Below, piece after piece: positions 9,215 through 18,349 of a DNA stretch of 48,533 nucleotides (position 1 is its first letter; every line of letters begins with the position of its first letter). Source of the stretch: Candidatus Kaiserbacteria bacterium RIFCSPHIGHO2_02_FULL_49_34 (GTDB taxonomy: Bacteria > Patescibacteriota > Minisyncoccia > Phycocordibacterales > UBA918). The notes under the pieces are model-generated. The model saw only the letters and a list, made by a program, of their open reading frames with translations. It did not search any database and had not been told where the DNA came from. A program made the translations under genes and the position numbers. The DNA is taken from contig MFLE01000009.1 in the NCBI GenBank assembly GCA_001781205.1, forward strand, positions 1 to 48,533. Reading direction: 5' to 3'.

Positions 9215-9484
9215 ATGACTTTCACCCTTGCTTTTACTCTCGCATGGTATCTCGGCGCGCTTGCGCTTCTTTGGTACGTGAGTATGCGTTATTGTGAGGG
9301 TGATGCACTTTCTCGAACGATACCACTCGGCAGCATTGCTATTCTGATGCTTATTACCGCATCGGGAATCTATTATGAGTACACCGATGCACCGATTTTC
9401 CGTAGCATCTACGTACTTTGGGCTGTTGCGCTCGCGTGGACGGGCAGCACGCTACTTCTTCGAAACCGCATGTCTCATCATTAA
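9215..9484 (+). CDS. Small multi-TM membrane protein
   Basis: 89-aa ORF with three hydrophobic segments. Confidence 0.6.
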   Translation: MTFTLAFTLAWYLGALALLWYVSMRYCEGDALSRTIPLGSIAILMLITASGIYYEYTDAPIFRSIYVLWAVALAWTGSTLLLRNRMSHH

Positions 9485-9487
9485 TCT

Positions 9488-10489
9488 ATGTTCTTCAGTC
9501 AACCATTCATTCTTGCAAGTGACTTCGTGCAGCATGTTATGCTCCTGGTTTCGTGCGGCATTGTAACACTTGGATATTGTCTGTATCGTAATACTATTCG
9601 CGAACAGCACGGGATGCTCCTTATGGTGATTATCATTGCGGCTTTTTGGGTGCTTATGGAATATTTTGTCCCCGTCAAGCTTCTTCAGTTTCATCTTTTC
9701 ACCCATATTCCCCTTACACTTGCAGTTATTGCATACCTGTATCGTATGAACCTCATAGATATGCCGCGACATCTTATCTATATCCGTCATAGTATTGTCG
9801 CTTTGAGTATAATTCTTATTGGAGCCGATTTTTATCAAATAGTTACTATGGCTCCTGAGCCGCGACTTTTCCGGTCGCTTGTAAAGACAGCTGAAGTTTT
9901 CGCATTATACACATTCGTGGTACAATTCGCTCGATACTATCGCATGACTGAACCAGCATCAGCCTTTGATCTTGCTCCTCTTAAACGCGTAACCGCGAAG
10001 GCTGTTGTCGCGCTCCTCCTTTTCTTTGTGAGTGCGCCATCTGTCAGCGCCTTTAGCCTTACGACTCGCATCGGCGACCAGTCCACAGAGCTCAAGGCTG
10101 GTGACCGTCTCTATTTTGATGTCGAAATCAAATGGCCAGAAAACGACCGTCGCCAAGACCTCCGTGTTGAATATCAAATCTTGAGCGAGGGAACTGTTAT
10201 CGCCAGCGAAAAGGTTCTCCGTGCGGTCGAAACACAGGCTTCATTCCTCGACTACATCGTTGTTCCGCAGAATGCCACCGAAGGTATGAAGATGCTCAGT
10301 GTTATTCTCGAAACCTATGATCAGTCACTCAAAGAAAACATCTCAGCAACCTTCTACGTCGCCGCAGCCGAGAATAAAATGCTGATTTACTTTATTATTC
10401 TTGCGGCAGCAATTGCGTTGGTTATCATGCTCGTAATCGTACAAATCGCCATGATAATGAGGACACAGCGCGCTATGGTCCACGCCTAA
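9488..10489 (+). CDS. Multi-TM membrane protein with extracytoplasmic beta domain and C-terminal TM
   Basis: 333-aa ORF, several N-terminal TMs, soluble region FSLTTRIGDQSTELKAGDRLYFDVEIKWPEN..., C-terminal TM. Confidence 0.7.
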   Translation: MFFSQPFILASDFVQHVMLLVSCGIVTLGYCLYRNTIREQHGMLLMVIIIAAFWVLMEYFVPVKLLQFHLFTHIPLTLAVIAYLYRMNLIDMPRHLIYIRHSIVALSIILIGADFYQIVTMAPEPRLFRSLVKTAEVFALYTFVVQFARYYRMTEPASAFDLAPLKRVTAKAVVALLLFFVSAPSVSAFSLTTRIGDQSTELKAGDRLYFDVEIKWPENDRRQDLRVEYQILSEGTVIASEKVLRAVETQASFLDYIVVPQNATEGMKMLSVILETYDQSLKENISATFYVAAAENKMLIYFIILAAAIALVIMLVIVQIAMIMRTQRAMVHA

Positions 10490-10618
10490 CTGAATCGCTT
10501 GAAACGGGCGCACTTGCGTTTCTTTCAGAACATTTTCAACACTCACCGGACATCAGGTACGGCTCGGTCAAAAATATTCTGAAAGAAACGCAATTGCATC
10601 CCGTTTCAAGCGATTCAG
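10490..10618. repeat. Family-2 nested palindromic element (copy 2)
   Basis: CTGAATCGCTTGAAACGGG/CCCGTTTCAAGCGATTCAG 19-bp perfect arm, TTGCGTTTCTTTCAGAA/TTCTGAAAGAAACGCAA 17-bp perfect arm, core CAGGTACGGCTC. Confidence 0.8.
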
Positions 10619-10747
10619 AATGCCTTCGTAGAAGTAGAACTGCACTCAATTTTGGAAATTTCAGGTGGTGCTACTGGTTGGAGGGTTTCGAATTAAAGGA
10701 GATTGAGGTTTTAATCTCGACATACTCGATATGCAAAAAATGTCATT

Positions 10748-11863
10748 ATGATACTCAAGTATATGTCATGGCTGCTCGTTCTTGGTTCGATTGTGGGAAC
10801 AATCGTATATTTTAACGTGTATGACAGAATGACTCGCGCACCACTGAAAGTTCTTTGGGTTGATTCGGTGTATGCTCGCGATCTTCGCAATATTCTTGAC
10901 GAATTCACCGATCGTACGAACATTTCCGTTCACGTTGAAAGTGTCCCCCGCGAACTCTATCGTGAAGCCGTTACTCGCGACCTCGACAAGTCGGAGCAGC
11001 AGTATGATATTGTCATAGCTGAAGCAGTCTGGACACGCAGAGATATCTCACGCAACTTCTACGAAGACATCACTACTCTTGTTCGCGAAAGTTGGCTCTT
11101 CCGAACCCATAGTCCTGCAGTTGACGGCGATCTCTTTGTCGCAAAAAGTGGTGTCTACTATGGCATGCCGGTGGCGCTTGACGTTTTTGGGGTGTTGATT
11201 CCACAGAACGCACAGCAGCCACAAACTCTTGCTGACCTCGCCCGCGGTTCGCTTGTAGATACTCAAACGAGTGGCGAACTCACCCATACGTTCCTCGCAC
11301 TTCTTCTTGCTCAAGGGGGTGTGTTCATTGATAGCGACGGCAATCTAAGTAAAACAGGACTCGTAAGCGACGTCGCAAAAAATACCCTTGAAGTTATGCG
11401 TACCATGCGTATCCCTGGTACGTCACCACGTATCGGTCGTACCGAACATCTTCACAAAGTAGCAACATCCACTGATATATTTGCACCGCTTCCAGGAGAA
11501 GGAAGCTCAGTTTACACAACGCTCTATCTCGCGCATAAAGTGAAGGGAAGTAGCAATCCCCGCGCCGCGGATGCACTCCTCGCCTGGCTTGGTACGAAGC
11601 AGGCAGTACAGTATCTACAAGAAGAAAGCGGTTCAACTCTCGTCCGAAGTCTCCATGATCCGCTTCTTGCTCGAAGTTACAGTAACACTCGTCGTAACAA
11701 CACAGTCCCCGTCCATTTCTTCGAAACAGAAAACGCTGAAGAAATGCTCCACTTGGCCGACACCTATCTCGCTGGATACCTCAGTGGTAGCGCCAAGTTT
11801 ACCGCACAGGAGACCCTAGAGACTATAGCAACCGCATGGGAAAAGGAGCTCACCATAAAGTAA
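10748..11863 (+). CDS. Membrane-anchored extracellular solute-binding protein (family 1-like)
   Basis: N-terminal TM, LKVLWVDSVYARDLRNILDEFTDRTNISVHVESVP...YDIVIAEAVWT...GMPVALDVFGVLI. Confidence 0.7.
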   Translation: MILKYMSWLLVLGSIVGTIVYFNVYDRMTRAPLKVLWVDSVYARDLRNILDEFTDRTNISVHVESVPRELYREAVTRDLDKSEQQYDIVIAEAVWTRRDISRNFYEDITTLVRESWLFRTHSPAVDGDLFVAKSGVYYGMPVALDVFGVLIPQNAQQPQTLADLARGSLVDTQTSGELTHTFLALLLAQGGVFIDSDGNLSKTGLVSDVAKNTLEVMRTMRIPGTSPRIGRTEHLHKVATSTDIFAPLPGEGSSVYTTLYLAHKVKGSSNPRAADALLAWLGTKQAVQYLQEESGSTLVRSLHDPLLARSYSNTRRNNTVPVHFFETENAEEMLHLADTYLAGYLSGSAKFTAQETLETIATAWEKELTIK

Positions 11864-11873
11864 CACCATCAGG

Positions 11874-11913
11874 CCACATGAAATACCACTTCCGCAAGTG
11901 GTATTTCATGTGG
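11874..11913. repeat. Perfect 18-bp-stem hairpin
   Basis: CCACATGAAATACCACTT-ccgc-AAGTGGTATTTCATGTGG, no T-run. Confidence 0.85.
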
Positions 11914-12060
11914 TGCAACATTCGATTTCATTTTTACTTCACTTTTCCTTCACTTTTACATTAACTCACTTCGGTATACTGGTGCAGGGTCACACGAGAG
12001 CATCACCATATAAAGAATGCCGCAGCGGCCACATTATTTTAATACAAAAACAAAATATAT

Positions 12061-12672
12061 ATGATCAAACAGATCGCACTCCCGATTGCCGTAATAGCAA
12101 TCGCAGCCGGCACCACTCTAGGAGCAACCGGCGCATTCTTCTCAGACACTGAGACATCAGCGGCTAATGTGTTCTCAGCAGGAACGCTTGCACTTACTGT
12201 AAACACGAATGGTTCACTAGGAACATTCGACGCCTTTGTGCCAACAGATATTGCTGATCTTATGCCAGGTAGTACATTTGATGTTAGTCATGAAATTACC
12301 GTAAGTTCAAAAGCGTGGGCAAAGCTAGAGCTCGTGCTTACAGGGGTATCTACACCTGAAAATGCGGCATTTATCGCAGCAATTGATGATTCTGGATTTG
12401 ATCTTATGAATACAACTGATAACGTTGCCGTTTCTGGTACATTTACAAACGTTGGAGGTGTCATTACGTTTAAGCCTACCGCACCACTTGAAGTTGGCAA
12501 AACGTACAGGGTTGTTGGAGATTTCTGTTTTGGAGTATGGGATAGTATGTCTACCATCTGTGACGGTTCAAGTGTGAATGATGATTCGCAAGGAGCTTCA
12601 GTTGATGGAGCATTCACCTACGAAGTTACACAATACGTAAACAACGAAAACGGTGAAGTAAATCCACTCTAA
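12061..12672 (+). CDS. TasA/camelysin-like protein with SipW-dependent-type signal peptide
   Basis: MIKQIALPIAVIAIAAGTTLGATGAFFSDTETSAANVFSAGTLALTV. Confidence 0.75.
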   Translation: MIKQIALPIAVIAIAAGTTLGATGAFFSDTETSAANVFSAGTLALTVNTNGSLGTFDAFVPTDIADLMPGSTFDVSHEITVSSKAWAKLELVLTGVSTPENAAFIAAIDDSGFDLMNTTDNVAVSGTFTNVGGVITFKPTAPLEVGKTYRVVGDFCFGVWDSMSTICDGSSVNDDSQGASVDGAFTYEVTQYVNNENGEVNPL

Positions 12673-12689
12673 TAATAACTTAACTACAT

Positions 12690-13403
12690 ATGTATTCGAT
12701 AGTACGTAGTATTGCGGTCATCGGATTCACAGGAGCTGTTGCCTATACGGGCGTGACGGGCGCGTTCTTCACTGACAGCGAAAGCTCGGTAGGAAACGTC
12801 TTCACAGCAGGTACGTTTATGGGTATTTCGCTTGATAGTATTGGACACATAACAAACGGTCAGTTCGTCCAATCAGGATGGCTCGCCGGACAGCCATACG
12901 GAAAGTTTTTTGAATTCCCAACAGTTGTTCCGGGAGACAGTGGTGTACGACACCTTAGTCTTCATAATGACAATACTAGCGAGTCTGCGTATATTTGCTT
13001 CAATACGGGCACTATAACCACAAATACACACAGCGCGGGCGCAGAAATCACTGCGCTTGTGTGGAGAGATAATAACTTCAGCGGTACCTGGAACCCGTCT
13101 GAGCCGATGTTAACACAAGCGCCAGTAAGTATTGAAAATCTTACTAAAATTGTGTTTGCTGACAGTACAACAGGTACGCCTCTCGCAGCAGAAGGACGTA
13201 GCGACATAGCTGTTGCATGGTGTGCAGGTACCGTTGTAGCAAATGCTGGCGGTAACCCTTCAATTCTTCCTGGACTACCAGGTTCAACCATCACCTGCGA
13301 CGGTACAAGTATGACCACCCAAGGCGGCTCATACGTTGCCGATATGATTGTGTATGCAGAGCAAGTGACGAATAATGGTTCGTTCACCTGTGCAGGAATG
13401 TAG
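12690..13403 (+). CDS. Second SipW-dependent-type secreted protein
   Basis: MYSIVRSIAVIGFTGAVAYTGVTGAFFTDSESSVGNVFTAGTF. Confidence 0.72.
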   Translation: MYSIVRSIAVIGFTGAVAYTGVTGAFFTDSESSVGNVFTAGTFMGISLDSIGHITNGQFVQSGWLAGQPYGKFFEFPTVVPGDSGVRHLSLHNDNTSESAYICFNTGTITTNTHSAGAEITALVWRDNNFSGTWNPSEPMLTQAPVSIENLTKIVFADSTTGTPLAAEGRSDIAVAWCAGTVVANAGGNPSILPGLPGSTITCDGTSMTTQGGSYVADMIVYAEQVTNNGSFTCAGM

Positions 13404-13428
13404 TTTCTGCAACCAAACCCAATGAATT

Positions 13429-13674
13429 GTCATCCTCGTGATTTAGAAAACAAACGACCTTTGGGAGTATTGTTTTCAAATACACGGGGACCCATGGCTT
13501 TACTGGTATCCTTTTAATCCATGGGTCCCCGGATACTTTGAAAGTATAGTCGCTATCGCTTCTTACTTTCATGATGCTCCGCTTCTTTCTTCTCTCGTTC
13601 TCAAATGAAAATCTCCGCTTACGCTTCGACTTCCACTTGCTCACTCGCTTGAAAGATAAGTTCCGAGGATGACA
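13429..13674. repeat. Family-1 cloverleaf element (copy 1b), interrupted by family-3 repeat D
   Basis: TGTCATCCTCG...CGAGGATGACA ends; GGGGACCCATGG/CCATGGGTCCCC central hairpin; GAAAACAA/TTGTTTTC arm. Confidence 0.82.
13577..13660 (-). repeat. Family-3 repeat (copy D), nested in copy 1b
   Basis: Reverse complement cttatctttcaagcgagtgagcaagtggaagtcgaagcgtaagcggagattttcatttgagaacgagagaagaaagaagcggag. Confidence 0.75.
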
Positions 13675-13792
13675 AACCTTGGTATGGACTGCCAAGACCT
13701 TGAGGATGACAGATATTGGTATATCTACAAAACTTCACATTACTCTCAATAGTATTAAGAGTAATGATGAGGCAATGTGTCTCTAAAATTTT

Positions 13793-14311
13793 ATGATGAA
13801 AACTATTCACACCCTAATTATCTCAGCGCTTGCGACGGTCGGCGTGCTGTTTGTGTTGTCGTCACTTTCGGTCGGTGGCTTTACGGCGAAGCTCGTCCTC
13901 TCCGGCTCAATGGAACCAACAATCCCCACCGGCTCTGTTGCATTTCTTCTCCCACAAAAGAACTATGAAGCTGGCGATGTTATTACCTTCAAAACAGACA
14001 CTGCCGCACAGCATCCGACAACTCACCGTATCATGTTCCAAAACGACGATAGTACATTCACCACTCGTGGAGATGCCAACGACGCTAACGACTTCGTCAT
14101 GGTGAGTCCTGAGCATATCTTCGGCAAAGTTCTCTTCGCCATTCCATACCTCGGCTATATTCTCGATTTTGCAAAAAAGCCACTCGGGTTTGTACTCCTT
14201 GTAGGTATTCCCGTCACCTACATAATTCTCGATGAACTGAGCAAAATAATCGCCATCATTCGCCGCCATCGTGCCGAAAAGAAAGTACACGAACCAAAAG
14301 AAACTGTATGA
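13793..14311 (+). CDS. sipW: Signal peptidase I, SipW/ER-type
   Basis: LSGSMEPTIPTGSVAF catalytic Ser box; THRI His in place of Lys; TM segments at both ends. Confidence 0.85.
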   Translation: MMKTIHTLIISALATVGVLFVLSSLSVGGFTAKLVLSGSMEPTIPTGSVAFLLPQKNYEAGDVITFKTDTAAQHPTTHRIMFQNDDSTFTTRGDANDANDFVMVSPEHIFGKVLFAIPYLGYILDFAKKPLGFVLLVGIPVTYIILDELSKIIAIIRRHRAEKKVHEPKETV

Positions 14312-15525
14312 TGAAAAAACTCCTACTCACCATAATCCTACTCACCGTGCCACTCACGACGCACGCGTATTTTTCTGACACACAAACAAGTGTCGCAACC
14401 ATGAGCGCAGGACGCATTGCGTTTACGATGTCGGCAACCACAACAGACATCATTCTAGGTGCAGCATCGTTCACCTTTGCAATTAATGACGAAAGCACTC
14501 AATCCCCGCAGTACACGTTCTCGGTTGTGAGTTCAACATGCGGTACAGCAGCATTCCAATTTGATGTAACGTCATTCAGCGGAGAGCACACCGTGACAGC
14601 ATCAGAAGTAACAAGCCCCTGCGAACTCACTATCCTCGCCGAAGCGTGGCAACAAAACTTCACCTATAACCAAGGCGGGTTTACTTCATCTTCAGTGCTG
14701 ACGTTTACATTTACTAATTCAATCGAGCCGCAGCCAACTGCAACGATAATTTTGAACGAGATATTTCCACATCCAACATCAAACGCATCCTCCCCTTTAA
14801 CTATTGAATGGATAGAGCTTTATAATAGTACAAGTGAGGAGATTGACGCTGCGGGTTGGTCAATAGCAGAGGAGAGTGGCACGAATATTAACCATCATGA
14901 AATAGTGTCGATATGTCCAACAAGTAAGGTTTCGAAATACATGTCGCCGGTTATTGGCACGGATACCACAATCAACGCAGGCGATGTAAAAGCATTTAAG
15001 TTCTGCGGATCGGCTTCGTATCTCAATCAGGGCAATAGCGGTGAAACTGTGTATTTGCATGTGAATAGCACGTCAGCATCTGTTAGTAGCTATACCTACA
15101 CTACAAGTACTGAAGGCACCTCATTCGCTTGGAATGGTTCTCAATGGATTGTAAATGCAGTACCCACACCAAATACAGAAAACTTTCCTGTAACATCTAG
15201 CGTGGCACAAATCGTAACTACTCTTTCATTCGGTGATTCAGAACTCACCATACTTATAAGTAATGAAGAGAATGAAGTAAAAAAGGAGGAGGCTCCTGAC
15301 GTTGAGTCAGGAAAGGAAGAAGAATTGGTTACTGAGCCTAATACAGTAGAAGAAGAGGCTGTCGGCGTAGTGATTGAAGACAAAGTTGAAGACCAGGTTG
15401 AGGACATCGTTCTGGAGGAATCGGAGGAAGATGTTCTTGAAACTGAGCCAGTACCAGAGCCTGAGCCAGAAGAGCCTGAGCCCGCATCAGAAGTATCAAC
15501 AGACATTAATCCAGAAGAACTATGA
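14308..15525 (+). CDS. Secreted protein with lamin-tail-like domain and acidic C-terminal tail
   Basis: AYFSDTQTSVATMSAG signal-type motif; IILNEIFPHPTS...IEWIELYNSTSEEIDAAGWSIAE; Glu/Pro-rich tail; start overlaps the signal peptidase stop. Confidence 0.72.
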   Translation: MMKKLLLTIILLTVPLTTHAYFSDTQTSVATMSAGRIAFTMSATTTDIILGAASFTFAINDESTQSPQYTFSVVSSTCGTAAFQFDVTSFSGEHTVTASEVTSPCELTILAEAWQQNFTYNQGGFTSSSVLTFTFTNSIEPQPTATIILNEIFPHPTSNASSPLTIEWIELYNSTSEEIDAAGWSIAEESGTNINHHEIVSICPTSKVSKYMSPVIGTDTTINAGDVKAFKFCGSASYLNQGNSGETVYLHVNSTSASVSSYTYTTSTEGTSFAWNGSQWIVNAVPTPNTENFPVTSSVAQIVTTLSFGDSELTILISNEENEVKKEEAPDVESGKEEELVTEPNTVEEEAVGVVIEDKVEDQVEDIVLEESEEDVLETEPVPEPEPEEPEPASEVSTDINPEEL

Positions 15526-16499
15526 GACTCTTAAAATTATATCTACTGGTTGCACTTTTTGCACTTCCTCTTGTGGCTTCAGCGGCGGGACTTTCGGTTG
15601 TGTTTCAAGCGACACCACTCTTTGGTGAGGCACAGTTTATGCCTGGAGCACTGGTGTCACGTACGGTGGAGGTGAAAAATACTGATGCCGTTGCGCATGC
15701 GCTGTATACACGTGCAACGTCAACGCTCTCAGGCGGGCTCGAAGAGGCGATTGATTTCACTATCACATCGGATACGTCACACTTTAACGGAACGCTCGCG
15801 GAATACTACGGATCAGCCTCAGTATTTCTCGGAACCCTTGCGCCAAACGAAACAAAAGTTTACACCTTCGGCGCAACATTCCGCAGTAGCGCTGCAGATA
15901 GCTACCAAGGCAAAACAACAAAGTTTGATATCGAAGTCGGCTTTGAAGGTGGGGAAGTTGTGACTGATACGGGTGGCGGCACTACGGGCAGTACGGGCGG
16001 CACGACAAGTGGAGGCAGTGGTGGAACCTTCGGTGTTGGTGGCAGTGGTACGGGTGTAGAGCCTCGCGTCCTTGGCGACAGTATCGTTGCAGATTTTGTC
16101 AATGACTTCGCGGACAATATTGCCACAGTCTACAATGCAGGTGCCAAAGCCGTCGCACGAGTTCTCGGCGATGAAGACATTGCAGAAACAGAGGGAGCTG
16201 CAACCGAAGCGCTCCAAGAAAGTAACGAGCCCACAAAAACCGTCACACAAGCACTCGTCGACACACACTGCCAGCTCTGGTGGCTTCTCGGATTCGTACT
16301 TATGCTTGCAGGACGTATTCTTATTGAATATGTGCGAGCACAAAAAGAGTCATATAAGCTCATCCGTAGCAGTACTATCGTATTCGCCGCATTTATAGCT
16401 ACTGCCTTTGCTACCGTAATTCTCCTTGGCTTCCCTTGCTCATTTGTTACGGCACTGACTGTTGGAGGTATCTATGTACTCTTGATGAGTGTAGAATAA
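15522..16499 (+). CDS. Secreted/membrane protein with Gly-rich linker and C-terminal TM segments
   Basis: Signal MRLLKLYLLVALFALPLVASAAG; TGGGTTGSTGGTTSGGSGGTFGVGGSG linker; hydrophobic C-terminus. Confidence 0.7.
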   Translation: MRLLKLYLLVALFALPLVASAAGLSVVFQATPLFGEAQFMPGALVSRTVEVKNTDAVAHALYTRATSTLSGGLEEAIDFTITSDTSHFNGTLAEYYGSASVFLGTLAPNETKVYTFGATFRSSAADSYQGKTTKFDIEVGFEGGEVVTDTGGGTTGSTGGTTSGGSGGTFGVGGSGTGVEPRVLGDSIVADFVNDFADNIATVYNAGAKAVARVLGDEDIAETEGAATEALQESNEPTKTVTQALVDTHCQLWWLLGFVLMLAGRILIEYVRAQKESYKLIRSSTIVFAAFIATAFATVILLGFPCSFVTALTVGGIYVLLMSVE

Positions 16500-16518
16500 A
16501 AGAGTACGCTTCACGTAA

Positions 16519-16553
16519 GCTCACAAAAACTTCGCTCACGAGCGAAGTTTTTG
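16519..16553. terminator. Terminator
   Basis: acaaaaacttcgctcacgagcgaagtttttgt. Confidence 0.85.
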
Positions 16554-16621
16554 TGTCAATGATACATTTGACTTTTGTGCGCCGCCGCATAATACTATTT
16601 GTCTTGAGCGTACAAAATACT

Positions 16622-18286
16622 ATGCACACATTCATTAATCATCTCAAAACAAACTGGCAAGCAGGACTCACGGTCGCGCTTATTTCAGTGCCGCTTTCAC
16701 TGGCTCTTTCTATTGCGTCGGGTGCAGGGCCGATGCCAGGCATTATTACTGGTGTATGGGCAACACTTATTGCATCAGTGTTTGCCTCATCGAATTACAA
16801 TATTATTGGCCCCGCGGGTGCGCTTGCGACGGTGCTTTTTGCTGCTACCATTGCGCCGCAATTTGGCGTTGGTGCGGCAATCCTCCCTCTTATCGCCATT
16901 GGTGTCGGTATTGCCATATTCGTAGTCTTTGCACTGAAGGCCGACCGATTCCTCTATTACGTACCGGCAAGTATTATTCATGGATTTTCTGCGGGTGTGG
17001 CGGTACTTATTGCATCCTCACAGCTTTTCGATGGTGCAGGGCTCGCACTCAAACGAACCGGACACTTTATCGGCGACCTTGAACTTTTCGGTGCACATAT
17101 CCGCGATGTGAATCCGTACGCGGTCGGCACTTTTGTTATCTTTCTCACGTTTATCTTGCTCTGGAAGCGATATATAAAGAGTATTCCTGCTGTTATCCCC
17201 GCAGCACTCTTGGGTATGGGATTTGGGTACATCGCAACACTCACACAACTGCCTGTCACGACCCTTCTTGAAAAATTCGGCACGCTTTCTGGTACACTCT
17301 ACCTTGGATTCGATATGTCGGCGCTCACAGCAATCATGAGCAGTCACGCGTCTATTATTGCCTACATTAAAGTAGTGCTCCTCGTTGCTGCAATCGCTAT
17401 TCTTGAAACCCTCATTACTGCAAAGGTTGGAGATAAAATGACACGCACACAGTGCTCGCCACGCAAAGAACTTTTCGGGCTTGCACTTGCAAATATTGGT
17501 TCGGGATTTATGGGAGGGCTCCCCGCAACAGGAGTGTTCCTTCGTACAGGCGCGAACATTAAAGCAGGGGCTACGCATCGTACTGCCGCAGGTGTTTCTG
17601 CGGTGGCGACCGCACTTATTGCTGTTGTTGCCTTGCCATTTTTTGTGTATCTTCCCGCCGCAGTGATTGCAGCAATGCTTATCAATACCGCGATTGGACT
17701 CATTGAAATGGGTACGTTCAAAGAATATTGGAAACGAGACAAGCAGAGTTTTGGTATCGCAATTCTGGTTGCAGTTATTACGATTGTTGAGGATCCGGGA
17801 CTCGCAGTGCTTGCAGGTGTTATGGTTGCCCTTCTTGTATATGTTGATCGTGTGAGTCGTGGACATAGCCGCCTTACTTATAATTTTAAAGATGGCACGA
17901 CCAAAGAAGTTGTTGTTGCGAAGGGGATTGCTGTCCCCGAAAAGCCAGTAGATCTTGCCGTCTACTCAATCGCGGGGACGGTATCGTATATTTCAGCACC
18001 ACAGCACAGCACAAACCTTCGGAAGCTTATGCGTACAGAGCATGTGCGAGCGATTGCGGTACGTCTGCGTGATTGTTATGCACTCGACCTTGATGCGGTA
18101 GAAATGCTTGAAGAAATCGCACATGAAGCACGCCTTGCTCACAAAAAAATATACTTCACCTCCGTCAATGACGAGGTGCGTGCGGAGCTCATGAAATTCC
18201 CCACACTCGCACTCCTTCTGAATAAAGAAACATCGTTCACAAAAACAAGTGACCTCGTACAATCCCTAAAGACACGCACAATCTAG
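16622..18286 (+). CDS. SulP-family inorganic anion transporter with STAS domain
   Basis: WQAGLTVALISVPLSLALSIASGAGPMPGIITGVWATLIASVF...GFMGGLPATGVFLRTGANIKAGATHRTAAGVSAV; C-terminal STAS-like region. Confidence 0.88.
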   Translation: MHTFINHLKTNWQAGLTVALISVPLSLALSIASGAGPMPGIITGVWATLIASVFASSNYNIIGPAGALATVLFAATIAPQFGVGAAILPLIAIGVGIAIFVVFALKADRFLYYVPASIIHGFSAGVAVLIASSQLFDGAGLALKRTGHFIGDLELFGAHIRDVNPYAVGTFVIFLTFILLWKRYIKSIPAVIPAALLGMGFGYIATLTQLPVTTLLEKFGTLSGTLYLGFDMSALTAIMSSHASIIAYIKVVLLVAAIAILETLITAKVGDKMTRTQCSPRKELFGLALANIGSGFMGGLPATGVFLRTGANIKAGATHRTAAGVSAVATALIAVVALPFFVYLPAAVIAAMLINTAIGLIEMGTFKEYWKRDKQSFGIAILVAVITIVEDPGLAVLAGVMVALLVYVDRVSRGHSRLTYNFKDGTTKEVVVAKGIAVPEKPVDLAVYSIAGTVSYISAPQHSTNLRKLMRTEHVRAIAVRLRDCYALDLDAVEMLEEIAHEARLAHKKIYFTSVNDEVRAELMKFPTLALLLNKETSFTKTSDLVQSLKTRTI

Positions 18287-18320
18287 AAAATACTCGACAC
18301 ATGATGTCGAGTATTTTTCT
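18284..18320 (+). terminator. Terminator after the SulP gene
   Basis: aaaatactcgacacatgatgtcgagtatttttc. Confidence 0.85.
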
Positions 18321-18349
18321 TTCAAACGAGAGCAGAAAGAAATGAATGG

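Noticed and set aside
13384-13695. 103-aa minus-strand ORF spanning the repeat region
   Set aside because: Built from family-1 and family-3 repeat sequence; no start signal or conserved domain, though the family-3 coding-like frame is noted separately.
17018-17866. 282-aa minus-strand Cys/His-rich ORF
   Set aside because: Antisense to the SulP transporter; its composition reflects hydrophobic codons on the other strand.
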